From assembly GCA_947044405.1 (NCBI GenBank), contig CAMRHE010000503.1:893501-957500 (forward strand): 64,000 nucleotides of DNA, in the 5' to 3' direction. Made by a program: the position numbers and the translations under genes. The notes under the pieces were generated by a model that had not been told where the DNA came from, searched no databases, and was given only the letters and a program-made list of their open reading frames with translations. This document shows, in pieces, positions 45,212 through 58,559 of the stretch (position 1 is its first letter; each line of letters begins with the position of its first letter). The DNA is from Leptodactylus fallax (Eukaryota; Chordata; Amphibia; Anura; Leptodactylidae).

Positions 45212-45650
45212 TACTGCTAACTAACATGAAAAGCTGAGAGTGCTAACTAACCTTGAAAGATTAACTAAGTCTAATTCCACACTCTCTGAAACAGGACCAA
45301 ACTTGATGACTAAGGCTGGGCTAACCTAGTAACCTCTAAACACCTCTACCTTCTAATAATCCCAGAGCAGGAGCTATTAGAGTTTGTTAACTTCTGAGTG
45401 ATCAGCATAAAGCGGGGAAAAGCCTAAAAGATAGTATTAAACTGTATAAAACTGTGCTGAATATTATAAAATAGTGTAAAGCATTGCAGAAGATACTACA
45501 AGAAACTAGTTTTCTACATAGCAAGGCAAATCAGTGCCCAGGTGGTGGAGGCCCACTATGGCGGATACTCTGAACACGGTGGATTTTAGCACCAAATCCT
45601 CTTACAGGTCCTGAGGTGGCACAGTGATGAAAAAGTCATGCTTTTGTGGC
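45212..45650. other. non-coding segment between repeats Y
   Basis: About 440 bp without coding sequence; it could be the internal part of a small LTR-type element if Y copies are LTRs. Confidence 0.35.
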
Positions 45651-46032
45651 GGTGTTTTTCGATGCCCTTGATGGTGGATGAGTATGAGACACAGGACACA
45701 CGTAGCCAGTTAAACAGGCAATGACTGTGGCACAGTTTACTCAACAGGTTTTCTTTCACTCACAATGTGACATGGAGGCACATGCACTTACAGCAAGTAT
45801 GAACAGGAGTGGTATCTGCTCTTCACCTCTTCTTCAAGTCCTGTGACCCTTTCCACTGTAGCGACCTGGGGTGATCATGGGACTTAGTTCTCTCTATACA
45901 ACAACTCTTGGGGAATGTTTCAGCAGTGGACACCAACGTTTCCTCGCTGGTACATCAGTGGAGATAAAAGTTGTTACAAGATGCTTATTCTGCAAGCAGG
46001 TGACATAGGACTGTCTGTTAAAGTTCCCTAGA
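45651..46032. repeat. direct repeat Y, copy 2
   Basis: Starts TGTGGCGGTGTTT. It differs from copy 1 by many substitutions and an extra piece near 45865-45935. Confidence 0.8.
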
Positions 46033-46133
46033 CATTCAATGGAAGCCAAAATTAACACATTGACATACAAATATGGGCTGATCTTTATATTATTTTTTCT
46101 CTACAATAACTGGACCCTTTAAGATGCCATTAA

Positions 46134-46608
46134 AGGGAATCTGTCAGAGCAATTTGGGACACTAAACCACCCACATGTCCATATGTACCTGGGGTTTAGT
46201 GTCCCAAATCACCCTGTTATAACGCAATCCATGGTCGCATTAAAAATAAAAAAGCTTTTTACTCACCCTGCCACTATACTCCCCGCGCCTGCGCAGTTCT
46301 TCAATGAAGCGAGAGGAGTACACCTCGGGTTCAGTGTGCATGCTCCGCAATTACGCAGTGAAGCTGGGGTGTCCATCTTTGGCTTCACTGAAGAACAGCG
46401 CAGGCCCCGGGAGGTGTGCCTCATGAATAAGCCGGACCGTTCTCGCAGAAGAGCGTCGATCGAACCCTTGTCTAAGTAAGTATAAAGGTTTTTTATTTTT
46501 AATGCCCCTGAGGATTGCATTACAACAGGGTGATTTGGGACACTAAACCCCAGGTCTATAAGGACCTGTAGGTGGTTTAGTGTCCCAGATTGACCTGACA
46601 GATTCCCT
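46134..46608. mobile_element. TTAA-bounded MITE with about 75-bp TIRs
   Basis: 475 bp between TTAA at 46130-46133 and 46609-46612. The left arm AGGGAATCTGTCAGAGCAA...TTTGGGACACTAAACCACC is mirrored by the right arm GGTGGTTTAGTGTCCCAGA...TTGACCTGACAGATTCCCT. Inside it are CGCCTGCGCAGTTCTTC and a second pair of GGGTTTAGTGTCCCAAATC words. No transposase. Confidence 0.92.
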
Positions 46609-46612
46609 TTAA

Positions 46613-48545
46613 ATATGTCAAAAATGACATGTTACACACATGTTTTTCACATGATCCTAAAATGAGTGAGTCTATTTTACCTACCTTAAGCTTATTTAAT
46701 ACTGTAGAAATAGTAGAGACCCTTAGGCAGTGCGCCCATAACAGTTACTTTGTAGTTGCTTTATATAAAACTTTGGTCTTTGGTAGAACATCGCATGTTT
46801 TTGTAAATGGTCTCCAGTTATGAGACAGCGCAAAGTGATAAATTCGTTGCAAATAGCAGCAAGGTTGCCTCCAGCAAAGCTAACTCTAGAAATACTGCAC
46901 ATGATAAACTCTCCCCAATAGTCTTTCTGCACAGGGCCCTTTTATGTCCCATACATTAACATAGTCTATGAATAAACAAAGCAGAATACGAGATCAGAGA
47001 CTGAGTAGCCTAATAGGGAACTAGTGACAGGCATACAACCCAGTGGAGGCAAATATTGTTTTATATAGCCATGTAATAAGTCAAAAATGTGACCACTTTG
47101 GTGGCAAGGTTTGTATCTACAGTCTGGAGTCTAGTATTCTCGGTGGTGCTCTGTTGGGATAAATGGCTTCAACTAATAACAAACACAAATAAAGAAAAGC
47201 TTTGTGAAAATCTCCAATGGCTGCATTTGTCAAGTTAATGAATTAGTCTTCCAGTAACAAAAATAAAGATCTCTTTGTTAAGTTCCTTAACAATTTGTAT
47301 CAGTCTACAGGAAAGGGGTTTTTTGGTGATATAATACATTCCTTTAAGACAAAAGTACAAAGACAGAAAACAGGTACTTAACATTACATGAACAAAAAAA
47401 ATACTTTTGTCTTGCGTCCAAAAAATATGCACATTTGGAAAAATTTCAGGAGCCCCTGGGAACCTTCAAATCCTGGAGACTTCAATTGTTTTGGAAATAA
47501 TTTCATGTACAGTACATGGGATATGTTCCGGATATCATCGGATTATAATCGAGTTTTCAATGAGGATTTTTAATAACAATGATAATTTTGTACAAAAAAA
47601 ATTAACTTCAATTGCAGTTTAATACACAAATATTTTACCTGGTGCAAAACAAATACTTGAAGATTGAATTTTTTTTTTTATTTATTGTGATAACTTTTAT
47701 GTTTATTTTAAAGGGAGTCTTTCTGTCCATTAAACTAATTACAATGCTGGATATTGGACTTTTCTGGCCATCAAGAGAGGGTTAATTGCAGAGAAAATTT
47801 AATTGTATTAGATATGCAAATGCAGTTGGAAGTGCCCAGTGGGTGGAGCTATGTCCAACAAATCCTCAGGCTGTCCAACATTACAATTTCCTGAAATATA
47901 TATATAGACATCTAGAAAGAGAAGCACTATACATTATGTTTTACATTTCCAAACTCTGAGTGATTGCCGAAGCATATTGTTACCCGAAATGTTGCTATTG
48001 GATACACGTGAATTTTGGTGACATTCCTTCGATGACTCTAATATAGCAGATATTTCTGTGGAGTGTCGTCCCTCCTCTTTGATATCTGTATACATCAAAA
48101 TATGTCACATGCCAAAAGTGGCCGTGTTGTCCATAGTAACAGCTTTCATTTTCCCATATATTTAAATGGGACTGAGCTGCAGCATGGCCATGTGACCAAC
48201 AGATATGATTTCACTTCCTAAGAAGAGGAAATGAAGCTCAGTATGATAATCCTGAAAAATACTTAAATTGGATAAAAGATATAGCAGACTACACTGAAAC
48301 AACAGAAATCTGAAGGAAAAAACTCATCTGAGGACAGTTTTATTAAAAAAAAAATCCAGATATTGAAATCCATCGAAATGTCAGCAAAGACAGTTTTCAT
48401 AGGAATATCTAGAATTATCCCTGGAGGTTCACACTAAATTTTCTTGTTTAAGGTACATTATACTATTTAATGAAGACCTAAAAGCCAAAGCAAGCAAAAC
48501 CACAATGAAAAATGCTGCGGAAAAAAACGCAATGCGTTTCAGCTA
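46613..48545. other. non-coding, mostly low-repeat
   Basis: 47100-47900 shows no repeat signature and includes ATATGCAAATGCAG (an octamer-type ATGCAAAT word at 47813). A candidate conserved non-coding stretch, unproven. No genes. Confidence 0.35.
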
Positions 48546-49368
<823 letters not shown>

Positions 49369-49397
49369 TGGCTTGCAACGTGGGGCCTTAGCCTTAA
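49369..49397. repeat. single end of a fold-back MITE
   Basis: TTGCAACGTGGGGCCTTAGCC matches the right terminus of 31729-31947 and marks the breakpoint with Tc1-C. Confidence 0.7.
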
Positions 49398-49554
49398 AGG
49401 CTTTTTTTTCCATGACAATATCTAAATTTGTAGATTAAAGATAAACATTTTTGCAAATATAAATAATTAAAAGTTTTGCTGAATTCTAAAGATTTTCTCT
49501 AGTCATCTTACTGGCGATATCTTCTGTCTTGATTAGTTGCCATGAATGCAGGAA

Positions 49555-49650
49555 CTTTCTATGGCCGGAACATCAGCCATGATAAGGAAATCATGGCTGG
49601 GTTTCTAACATGTCCCAGACCATAGAAAGTTCCTGCATTCATGGTCGTAT
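49555..49650. repeat. inverted repeat (AACTTTCTATGG)
   Basis: GCAGGAACTTTCTATGG at 49550 is mirrored by CCATAGAAAGTTCCTGC at 49620, with ATCAGCCATGAT and AATCATGGCTGGGTTT within: a fold-back about 95 bp long. Confidence 0.8.
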
Positions 49651-49786
49651 CCATTGGTAACCGATCTAGACAAAAGACTGTCAACAGCAAGACGGTTAGA
49701 GAAAATCTCTAAATTCTGCAAAAATTTTTATTATTTATACTTGCAAATATATATTTTACTATGGATATATTGATGGGAAAACCCCT

Positions 49787-50119
49787 TTAAGGCTATGGCC
49801 CTATGCTTCCAAAAAATGCTGTGGAAAAGACTGCGGCAGAAACGCAACACAGAATGTCCGTAGAGTTTTCTTCTACAAACTTTCTGCCCCTATTATACCT
49901 ATATAGAAATCACCAGCTTTTTTCGTTGGTATACTTAACATGCTGCGATTTGCGAGTACAAGTGTTTTTGAAATCACAGCATTTCCGCTGCAGATTATTT
50001 TCTGCAATGTGTGGATGGGATTAGCCAGAATGCCATCCACTTTGCAGTTAATGTAAAATGCAGCATTTATGCCGCGGGAAAACGCTGCGTGTTTGCAACG
50101 TGGGTCCATTGCTTTAGTC
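49787..50119. repeat. palindromic MITE, diverged
   Basis: Left end TTTAAGGCTATGGCCCTATGC, right end GCAACGTGGGTCCATTGCTTTA. Inner words GCTGTGGAAAAGACTGCGG / CCGCGGGAAAACGCTGCG are partly mirrored. Related in style to 31729-31947. Confidence 0.55.
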
Positions 50120-50987
50120 TGCATCTACCTTCTGAACACATAGCATTCTTTGTGGACTTTTTTCCTACTTCTTACGTCTTTTGCACCCGTATCACATCCC
50201 GACCATTCAATGAGGCTAGGTTAATAGTATTTGATATACCATATAATAAACAGTAAATATTTGACACAGAAGCTCAATAGTTCAGGAAGGCCTGGTCCTA
50301 TATATTTAATTCTTTGTTGCCATGGACACAAGTACAAAGAATACCTACATCTCTCCTGTAACCAACAACAGATGCTGTACTGACCCCAGAAACTTCCTGG
50401 AAACATGAATTTGTCAAAATAAAAACCAAAGATTAATGTGGGGAAGGTTTCTTTAAACCAGGGAAATCGCAGCCTATGACTACAAACATTTAAGCCTGTC
50501 ATATTTAATTGCTGCGAAGATCTTAGTTAAAGGCTAAAGAAAAACAGGCCACACACTTCTAATACTCTGACATCTCACGTAAACCTTGATCAAAATGACT
50601 ATGTCTCACGACCATGGCTGGGCCACAGATTGACTACAGTAGCTGCTATTGTTGTGGCACTCTACTATATACGGTAGTGATGGTGGGTTCATTCTTGGCT
50701 ATTCACAAGACTACAGAATGTGTTCGAATGAAAGACTTCACACCACAAGAAAAGCCCCAAACCTTGGGTATACAAGTTTCCATCTAAATTAGGTCCCCAT
50801 AATTATGAAGTAAAATATGTAGTAGACGTAATATGGTTTCTTGTCTCCTCAGTACATCTGATTTTACTCCTTGTAAAAATACCTTTGTGAAAATACATTT
50901 TGTCTAGGTTTTACCTCCCTTCATGTATATTCTTATTAGGGACCTGCTATAGTGTAAATTATGAAATAGTCTTTCTTAAAATTATTA
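50120..50987. other. non-coding, no feature recognised
   Basis: AT-rich, no repeat end or coding sequence seen. Confidence 0.35.
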
Positions 50988-51479
50988 GGGTGTGTTCAAA
51001 CATAGGAGTTTGACACTGAATTTGAGGCAGAATCCACCTCAAGTTTAGTCTGACATCATGCCTCCCATTCAGTTCAATGGGAGGCGGATGCTGATTTTTT
51101 TCTGCTTTTTTCTGCTAATGTTTTCAGCTAGTGGAAAAAATAAGTGTCCTGTTCATTCCTTAGGTGAATTCCGCAGGACAACTTCTATTGAAATGAATGG
51201 GAGGCAGAAAATACACTTTTTCAGTTGGCGTGGAATCTGACGCAGAATTTCCTTTGTCAAAATCCGCTTGTGAAATGTGGCCATGCCGAATATAGGCAAA
51301 ATACAGTGGCACTCTTCTCCAAATTCCGCTCCAAATTTATCATCAATATCCATTTTTAAATTCAGCTTCAAAATCTGCATCAGTTTTTGTCAAGCAGAAA
51401 AAATCTGCTTCAATTTTCTGTAGCAGAAATTTTCTGCTTTACAAATTCAGCATCAAATTCCTACTTGTGAACCATCCCT
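50988..51479. mobile_element. palindromic MITE (AGGGTGTGTTCAAAC termini)
   Basis: The left arm AGGGTGTGTTCAAACATAGG...GACACTGAATTTG is mirrored by AAATTCAGCATCAAATTCC...GTGAACCATCCCT. Internal CCCATTCAGTTCAATGGGAGG is itself a palindrome also present in 54134-54475. About 490 bp. Confidence 0.8.
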
Positions 51480-52235
51480 TACAGTTCTATATTGCATACA
51501 AAACTTCTTCAATTTAATTTGCTGTGAAGATAAACTCAACTTTGCAAATGGTTGGTGGTAATATTTGTTCTCAATCCCTTTGTGCAGTGTCATATTTAAG
51601 TAAGTTGCAGGCAAGGTTGCGTTCTTACATCTGGACATACATGTATGTGATGTGATCATGCCAGCACAGAAGATGTGCCCATGTGATCACCATTTGAGGA
51701 ATTTTCAAAAAAATAAATAAAAATTTAAAAAATGTAAAATATTAGATACAATAAATTTACAACCTCTATTATTTGTAACCAGCTGTTAAAAAAAGGAAAA
51801 AAACTATGGAGGAATTGCCTTTTCAAAGTATTCCCCTATATTAAAAACTCTGTCACATTTGAATGTTTCAAATCATTAAACTACCTTAATATTAGACCAA
51901 GATAAACCCAGTAAACCCAAAATGCTGTTCTTAAAGGGTAATTTAATTTATAGATGGACTAAACGCTGTTCAGCCCTACCTGACCCTACGTGAAAAGTAA
52001 ATCTCTTGGGTCAACCAGTTACTCAGATTCAATTGACAATTGAGTTTCTTCTCACTAGTGACAACTAGGCATGAATACTGCCAGACCTGCTGAGTCTAAG
52101 CTTTACTAAAATAGAAATTGTCAATGTGAGGCCAGATAGAGGGTGAGGTAGTCTCAAAAAGCAGCACATGATGCCACATGTTAAAGTGATTCAAATATAG
52201 ATGGGAAAAAAAGTCATTTAAATCTTTCATTCTTG
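51480..52235. other. non-coding, no feature recognised
   Basis: AT-rich spacer leading into Tc1-H; the Tc1-H left terminus may lie in its last part. Confidence 0.35.
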
Positions 52236-53145
52236 AAAGGTTTGCAAAGCCATTGATAAGGTTCTTGGATTCCAGTGAACCCAGTGAGAACCATTACTCA
52301 CAAATGGAGGAAACCTTGAGAGCACAGCCTACCAAAATGTCACCAAGACTCATCCAGGAGGTCACAAAAGGACCAGGACAATATGCTAGACTCACCGCAG
52401 GCCATGTTTGCCTTAGTTCAAACATGGTCAATGTACATGATACCGACGTTGGGGAAAAAAATGGCATCCATGGGAGAGTTGCAAGGCACAAACCACAAAA
52501 CACAAGGGCTTGACTCACATTTGCCAAAAAACATGCAGGTAAACCCCAATACTTTTGGGATTAAATTCTGTTGACTGATAAGTCAAAGGTGGAACTTTTT
52601 GGAAGACATTGGTCATCTTGAGTAAAGCTAACACTGCATTCCACCATAAAAACCTCATACCAATAATAACACATGGAGGTAATGTGATGGTTTGAGGCTG
52701 TTTTTCTTCTGCAGGGCGTGGACAACTTGTCAAAACTGATGAAGCAAGGAATTCTGCTCTCTATCAGAAAATCCTGCAGGAAAATGCCTGTAAAACTGAA
52801 GTGCAGTTGGTTTTGCATCAGAACAATGATTTGAAGCACACAGGCCAGCTCTGAATGTCTCTAAAGAAGCAGAATTAAGGTTTTGGGGTGGACGAGTCAA
52901 AGTATTGACTTGAATTCCATTGAGATACTGAGACAAGGCCTAAAATTTGCAATTCATGCCTGAAACCCTTCAATGTAGCCAAATTCAAACAATTCTGCAG
53001 AGTGCACTAACATTCTTCCACAGCAATATAAAAGACTCTTAACAAGTTATCGCAAACATTTCATTCCAGTTGTTACTGCCAAGGGGGACACAACCAGATA
53101 TTATGTTTAGGGGGCAATTATTTTTTTGCATGGGTGATATAGCTT
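52236..53145 (+). mobile_element. Tc1-H: decayed Tc1 element
   Basis: Remnant of a different Tc1 family, recognised by its transposase remains and a right-end phrase GGGGGCAATTATTTTTTTGCATG (53109 on), which resembles Tc1 termini of the GGGGCAATTACTTTTTCAC type. The left terminus is not resolved. Confidence 0.75.
52310..53108 (+). pseudogene. Tc1-H transposase remnant
   Basis: Multi-frame remains: GRVARHKPQN (near 52474), LLTDKSKVELFG with the first Asp (near 52570), an interrupted HGGNVMV...GCFSSAGRGQLVKTDEA block (52672-52745), HQNNDLKHT (near 52820) where the catalytic DND is NND, so the second Asp is lost, and a C-terminal YRKHFIPVVTAKGDTTRYYV-type stretch near 53050-53105. Numerous stops. 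Clearly dead and the oldest Tc1 here. Confidence 0.8.
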
Positions 53146-54133
53146 TTGTTGGAATCTTTACCTTCAGTTTAAGGAGTTGTCTGGGAATGGCTTGCCTTAG
53201 GATAGGTCATAAATATCTGATCAGTAGGGACCAATAGCCAGCCCCCCAAGTGGATCATCTTCACCTAATATGCCATTTCAGAGACCTATTGATCCTATTG
53301 TGCTAGTTCTTTCACAGTTTACTAGCAGCAAGTCAAGAAAAATCCTTACTATATCGACATTGAATCTTATGATATACTAGAGATACCATACAAAATCCTT
53401 AACAGGAAACATTTCCTTCTAAACACTGGGAATGAAATGGAAGATAACAGAAACGCTACATATGGGAAACTTATGACCCAACAATATACTGATAAACTTC
53501 CTTGGATCATATAGTATGCCAATGACATAAGGTATGTGTTCTCTCCCTGTACTATGTAGCGTATGGAGTTGGAAGCAGATAGCTTCTTAAACTGTATAGT
53601 GGACGGGCAGCATTAATGAGGCTTGGCTCCCATTGACGCCAATGGGAGATAAGCTGAAGTACAGCAGTTCTGCCACTACACGGTGTGCAGAGGTATGTAC
53701 TTCCAGCGTTGTGCACTGTATAATACAGGGATGGTACCCAAGCCCAAACAGCTGGTCTGTGCAGGGGCTGGCTGTCTGGTCCCGATCACCTGTAAGATAA
53801 CCAGTACACCAGTTTCAATTCAATGGCGGTTACCATATAGATTGAAATGTAGCGTAATATGTTTGGTATTTACTGCGATTAAATACAGCATGCAGTTCTT
53901 CAGTGAAAAAGCGCCATGTAAACCCAGCCTCAAAGGGTGCATTTTGTGTTCACTCCTGTCGTCTTTAATTTTTATTAAAATTAGTGGATGACCTGACAAA
54001 TTAGTAAACTAGATAAAGCCAGAAGCTCATTTACCTTAACAAGTTTAGATCTTAATATTCCCCAAAAGGTTATTGCAAATACTATCCTACAAAATGTACA
54101 TATTATATATCCCTCCATTTTCCCCTTATGTTA
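53146..54133. other. non-coding; repeat end near 53190
   Basis: 53190-53300 has GGATAGGTCATAAATATCTGATCAGTAGGGACC-type words shared with 35008-35060. The remainder shows nothing recognised. Confidence 0.4.
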
Positions 54134-54475
54134 AAGGCTGTGTTCACACAGTTTTTTGGCAGTGGATTTTGACGCGGAATCCGCCTGAAAAAACTCCTCC
54201 CATTCATTTCAATGGGAGTCAGTAGCGTTTTTTTTCCTCTAGCGGCTTCTTTCCGCTAGCGGAAAAAAAAAAGCAACATGACCTATCTTGCCGCGGATTC
54301 TGCCCGCGGTGTCCGCAGCTCAAGCCGTGCTCCTGATTAGGCCCATTCATCCGGGCTTAGTCAGGAGCGGTTAGCTGCGACGGAATGCTGATGCACGGCA
54401 TTGGAATCCCGTCGCAGCTGACCGCGGCGAAAACTCCGGAGGTGGAAAATTTTCCGCCGTGTGAACACAGCCTTA
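54134..54475. mobile_element. palindromic MITE (GGCTGTGTTCACACAG termini)
   Basis: Ends GGCTGTGTTCACACAG and CGTGTGAACACAGCC are mirror images, with GGAATCCGCC-type inner words. Contains GCGGCTTCTTTCCGCTAGCGG and CAGCTGCGACGGGATTCC inverted pairs. Well preserved and locally GC-rich compared with surroundings. Confidence 0.85.
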
Positions 54476-55917
54476 GAGGCTATGACATTGATGGCTCTAT
54501 GTACCAGACATGGTGCCCTATAGTTAGCTCATACTGGTCATCCATTTGCTACCTAATTTCTGACACATTGGTCACTACATTTCGTTTGATGGGGACAAAC
54601 CAGAGGCCAATCTTGATACTCAATCTTCAGGGCTCTATCTTCAAGCTCGCTTAATACATGTGGCTGCATAATAGAGAACTAAGGAACTGTCCATCAAATA
54701 GACAGAATTTATGAAAATATTGAGGAAATCCGGACAGATCAGGTCGACTCTTACCATAAAATCTGGCAACCATAAAATCTGGTCTCTCCCAACATTGTAT
54801 TATATATCTCCCTAAAGTGAATGCTTATCTTCATCCTTCTGTCCCCCCTTGCCCTCTGTCATGGATTTGCTATACATTCACTGAGATTGGGCCGATCTTC
54901 AGCTACAGTATATACCTCTCAAATGCCTATATTAGTGTGGATGCAATGACATCTTTTTCCCTATTTTTTTTTATTTCCCTTTGCATAATGTGCCAAAACT
55001 ATGTAAAAGCTTTCATGAATCTCTATAAGAAATGTTGGAGCATCCTCCTGTGTGAGGCTACGATGTTTCTAATTTTACTGCCATCATGTGCTTATCTTAT
55101 AATGGATATTTTTGAAACTAACATAGAAGAAGTTGGGTGAGGGGCAAATACTTTTTCACAGCACTGTGTCTACTAAAAAAAGATTCCTGAAATATACAAC
55201 TCTTCCTGCATGAAACTATTCCTACAATAGCTACATAACCTCAGAAATGAATAAGAAACTTAAGCCTGACTAAATGAAAGAAGGCAAAAATGAAAATCAT
55301 CATCTTGGTTCTTAAGAGCAAAAATTACTTACTGCCTAAGGGATTACAATCTAGGACAGGAAGAGATTAAAAACCATATCAGATGCTGTCTCTATCACTG
55401 TCTGTATTATAAGCACTGATGTACACCCCTCACCTTGGCTAAAATTTGTTAAGGTCTCCAATACAATATCGCAAAATGACTGGCTGTAATACATAATGTA
55501 GGATAGACATCTCATGACAGAATATTGAAATCATCTTGTTCTGAATAGTTGGTAACACACAGATCTGGACATGTTCAGCAAATAGGAAAGATAAGAAAGT
55601 ACACATCCATATGTAATATGGCTAATATAAGGGTGATCTTTGACATGAAATCCCAGAAGCCTTTTCCATCTTTATAAACAGAGTTTGACATAAACATCTT
55701 TTATAACAGGTCAACAGGAGATATCACAAGATACAAATATCCACTGTGTCCATATTAGGATTTCATCAGATGTCAGAGTCCTAATATGGGCACCCATATT
55801 TGCTGATCCCAAATCAGGATGATTTTAGTCCCAGCCATGCATAAAGACGACGTGTGGTCACTCTCCATTAAGTTGATGATAATATCAGAGCAGTTTTCTA
55901 TTGTAGTCCTGACTTAA
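54476..55917. other. non-coding; isolated Tc1-type terminus at 55138-55167
   Basis: GAGGGGCAAATACTTTTTCACAGCACTGT is the outer end of a Tc1 TIR of the Tc1-H style. I see no transposase beside it. A 107-codon open frame upstream (54817-55140) has no recognisable domain and is probably chance. Confidence 0.5.
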
Positions 55918-56190
55918 AAAGGACCTTTCACCACCTCCACCAACTCCAACTCTTTGCATCCTTTAATAGGTTCTACTCCACTGATTCCGGCACAGTTGGA
56001 ATTTTTTTCTCTAGCCCCCCACCATCCCTGAGCAATCAATGCTGTAATTTTCAGCCTAATTTTGCTCTCTACTGTCAGGTGGGCAGTCCCTGTCTTTCTG
56101 TTCCAGACTAAAACTGCTCACCTGACAGTAGAGAGCATAATTGTGCTGGAATAGCTGGCTGCAAATCACAATCACCAGGGTGGGACTTAT
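55918..56190. repeat. MITE-like repeat with internal 25-bp hairpin
   Basis: Begins AAGGACCTTTCACCACC. TGCTCTCTACTGTCAGGTG at 56065 is mirrored by CACCTGACAGTAGAGAGCA at 56120-56138. Related in reverse orientation to 11145-11390. Confidence 0.65.
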
Positions 56191-56483
56191 GAAAACTTGT
56201 GCTGCCTAACTGTTCTATGCTTATCTTCTATAACTCCCATAGTGATGAGTGGGAGCTATGAAAACAGTGTAGCGCAGATGACCTATACTGTTTCTGTAGC
56301 TCCCATTCACTTTGTTAGAGTTACATGGAGTAGCTCACCTTTCTCTGTAAGTCTTGACCTGGTGGTAGGGTCTTGTGGCCAGCTATTCCCATCTTGGCCA
56401 TAATTGGCAGTGATCATGAGGCGTAGCTTGAAGTTCCTGGTCCCCAGTGCAAAATCTGTACCAGGGCCCCCACTTACTGTATA

Positions 56484-56796
56484 AGGGTATGTTCCCACAG
56501 CAGAATTTTTCCTAGATTATTATTATTGTTTATTTATATAGCACCATTAATTCCATGGTGCTTTACATTTGAGGGTTTACATACAGTACACAAAATATAC
56601 AAAACAAATACAATACTAACAGTGACCAACTGGCACAGTGGGATACAGGGCCCTGCCCGCAAGGGCTTACAATCTATGACAAATTGATGACAAATTCAGT
56701 TTCAGGAATTTGAAGCTGAATTTTTTTGCTTGACCAAATTCTGCTGCAGAATCCGCCTCAAATTCAGTGCCAAATTTCACTGTGTGAACATACCCT
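56484..56796. mobile_element. middle MITE of the nest (AGGGTATGTTCCCACAG)
   Basis: AGGGTATGTTCCCACAG at 56484 is mirrored by CTGTGTGAACATACCCT ending 56796, with GCAGAATTTTT / AATTCAGTGCC-type inner sequence. Inserted in the outer repeat. Confidence 0.75.
56516..56690 (+). repeat. innermost SINE-like repeat
   Basis: TTATTATTATTGTTTATTTATATAGC-type head, GGTGCTTTACATTTG, and GGGCCCTGCCCGCAAGGGC tail; relative of 33622-33795. TGACAAATT is duplicated near the right junction. Confidence 0.65.
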
Positions 56797-56867
56797 AATA
56801 CTGGTATCTTCTTTGGACCCTCTCAGGCTACAGGGTCCGGTATCGATTCCTACCCCTGCTACGCCTC

Positions 56868-58294
56868 TGGTTGGCTTGGGAATAATAGCCTTTGAAAACT
56901 AATAGAGATTTAATAATAGGGGATTTTTACATGGATGATATGTGTGTTGGATATCAATGGCCATTCACAAAAGAACAGAAGAAGGCAACATATTACCATC
57001 CATTTTTATACCATGCTGAACATTGTTATTTGCCTTGACATGACTAGTCATTACAGCCAATTACTATTATTATCATCATTTCTCCACCTCCTGTAATATA
57101 TTTGATCAATATAGCCTACTCTGTGTCATTACAATTCCCAGATCATGTATGCCCACCCTGCCTGGTGCTAATTCCTGCCTGTAATTTCGCTGCTGTCCCC
57201 TGATTGCGGGCGGGCTATGTATGGCAGACCTCTGATTATGTTTTACTTCTACAGACCTATGATTACAAGGACGACATTATTAACGCAATCTCCCAGATGA
57301 TCATTATTTATATGAGCAGGGCATTAATATTGTCACACAAGCAGCTTGGCTCAGAGAAACAAATTCATTTTACTGGTTACCACTTTGACCCATTTTCTAA
57401 GGGAGACATTTGGTTTAGTCTGTGATTCTACTTTGTTTGTGAATGAATTAACCTAGTGTTAATTTCTGATATGCATTATACCCATTATTTTAATAAATTT
57501 ACCAGTTTTGGGATTCTGATTTTTAATAACAGGTTTCCTACTTAGCAGGTCTGATACCCACTATGTAGCAAGCCGCAGAGAATAATTCCTACCCTAGCAA
57601 TTACAATATTTAAAACAATCCTTTGCCATACTATAGATGTAATAACATGTACAAACTACCTACCTACTTACACTCACTACCTACACTCTTATATGAGAAT
57701 ATTAGTTCTTATCAATGACAACTGAAAGTCATAGGACAAAGCTATGGACCTGGCTTCCAGAATATTACGTATTAGATAAAATTTACACTGAATCATTGCT
57801 TGGTATTAAAAAAACAAAAATAATAATGATCTAATAACGCAGTACAACTGTACTATGGAATATATGATTGCTGGTAGGCTGGACTCTATCCACTCTTTCT
57901 GTCAAAAATGGGAAAAGTGACTCTTCACACAACAGTGATTAATGGCCGTGTGACGTACTTTTTTTACAGACATCATATGACAGCATTAATTATAATATCA
58001 CTTATCGTCAAAATATATTTCATGTCCTATTTTTGTCCATTTTCAAGGAACCCTCCATTCAATGAAATGTATCAGGTATCCGTGAAAATGGTGCCCCTCG
58101 GGTGCAAGACGGAAATGGACATTTTTCATGGCTGTTTTGTACCTCTTTCATGTAAATCTAATCTTACACTTTGGTTATTCAATTCCCTCACACTCTAACC
58201 GAACATCACCTATGACATGCTATTAGGGACAAAGTTATGATAATTTGCGATAACTTTATTTACTTACATTTAGTAGGACCTGTTATTTCTTTGT
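56868..58294. other. non-coding, low-repeat segment
   Basis: 57050-57520 lacks repeat signatures and looks single-copy; candidate conserved non-coding stretch only. 58020-58160 has CCATTTTCAAGGAACCC and CCATTCAATGAAATG words resembling a MITE interior. Confidence 0.35.
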
Positions 58295-58302
58295 AGTTTT
58301 GT

Positions 58303-58559
58303 TTTCTGACTTTAAGTTCACACTTGTGTTCGGGTTTCCGTTCTTCAGGTCCGCTTGGGAACTCAAAAAATGGAAACCCAATCCAATTACAAAGCAGTTT
58401 CCTGCAGACCCCATAGACTATAATGGGGTCCCCTGGGTTTCCTCCTGATTTCTGCATGAAAAATGCGGAGAGAAAAGTCCTCTCTCTCCGCCTTCTTCAA
58501 GCGGAATGGGGGACGGAATTGCCCAATGGAAACCGAGCACTGGTGTGAATCCAGCCTTA
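58303..58559. repeat. palindromic MITE, opposite copy of 38868-39125
   Basis: CTTTAAGTTCACACTTGTG left end and GGTGTGAATCCAGCCTTA right end, with CGGGTTTCCGTTC, CAGACCCCATAGACTATAATGG and AAGCGGAATGGGG words in reverse order to the copy at 38868. Confidence 0.75.

Larger units (their letters stand above)
56418..56867. mobile_element. outer repeat of a three-layer nest (GAGGCGTAGC termini)
   Basis: GAGGCGTAGC at 56418-56427 is mirrored by GCTACGCCTC at 56858-56867. The left inner part (AGTGCAAAATCTGTACC) is the reverse of the family seen at 63140-63186. The middle is occupied by another element. Confidence 0.65.

Noticed and set aside
54817..55140. 107-codon hydrophobic open frame as a membrane protein exon
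   Set aside because: No domain or splice-site context that I can defend, and it runs into a Tc1-type terminus. Chance is more likely.
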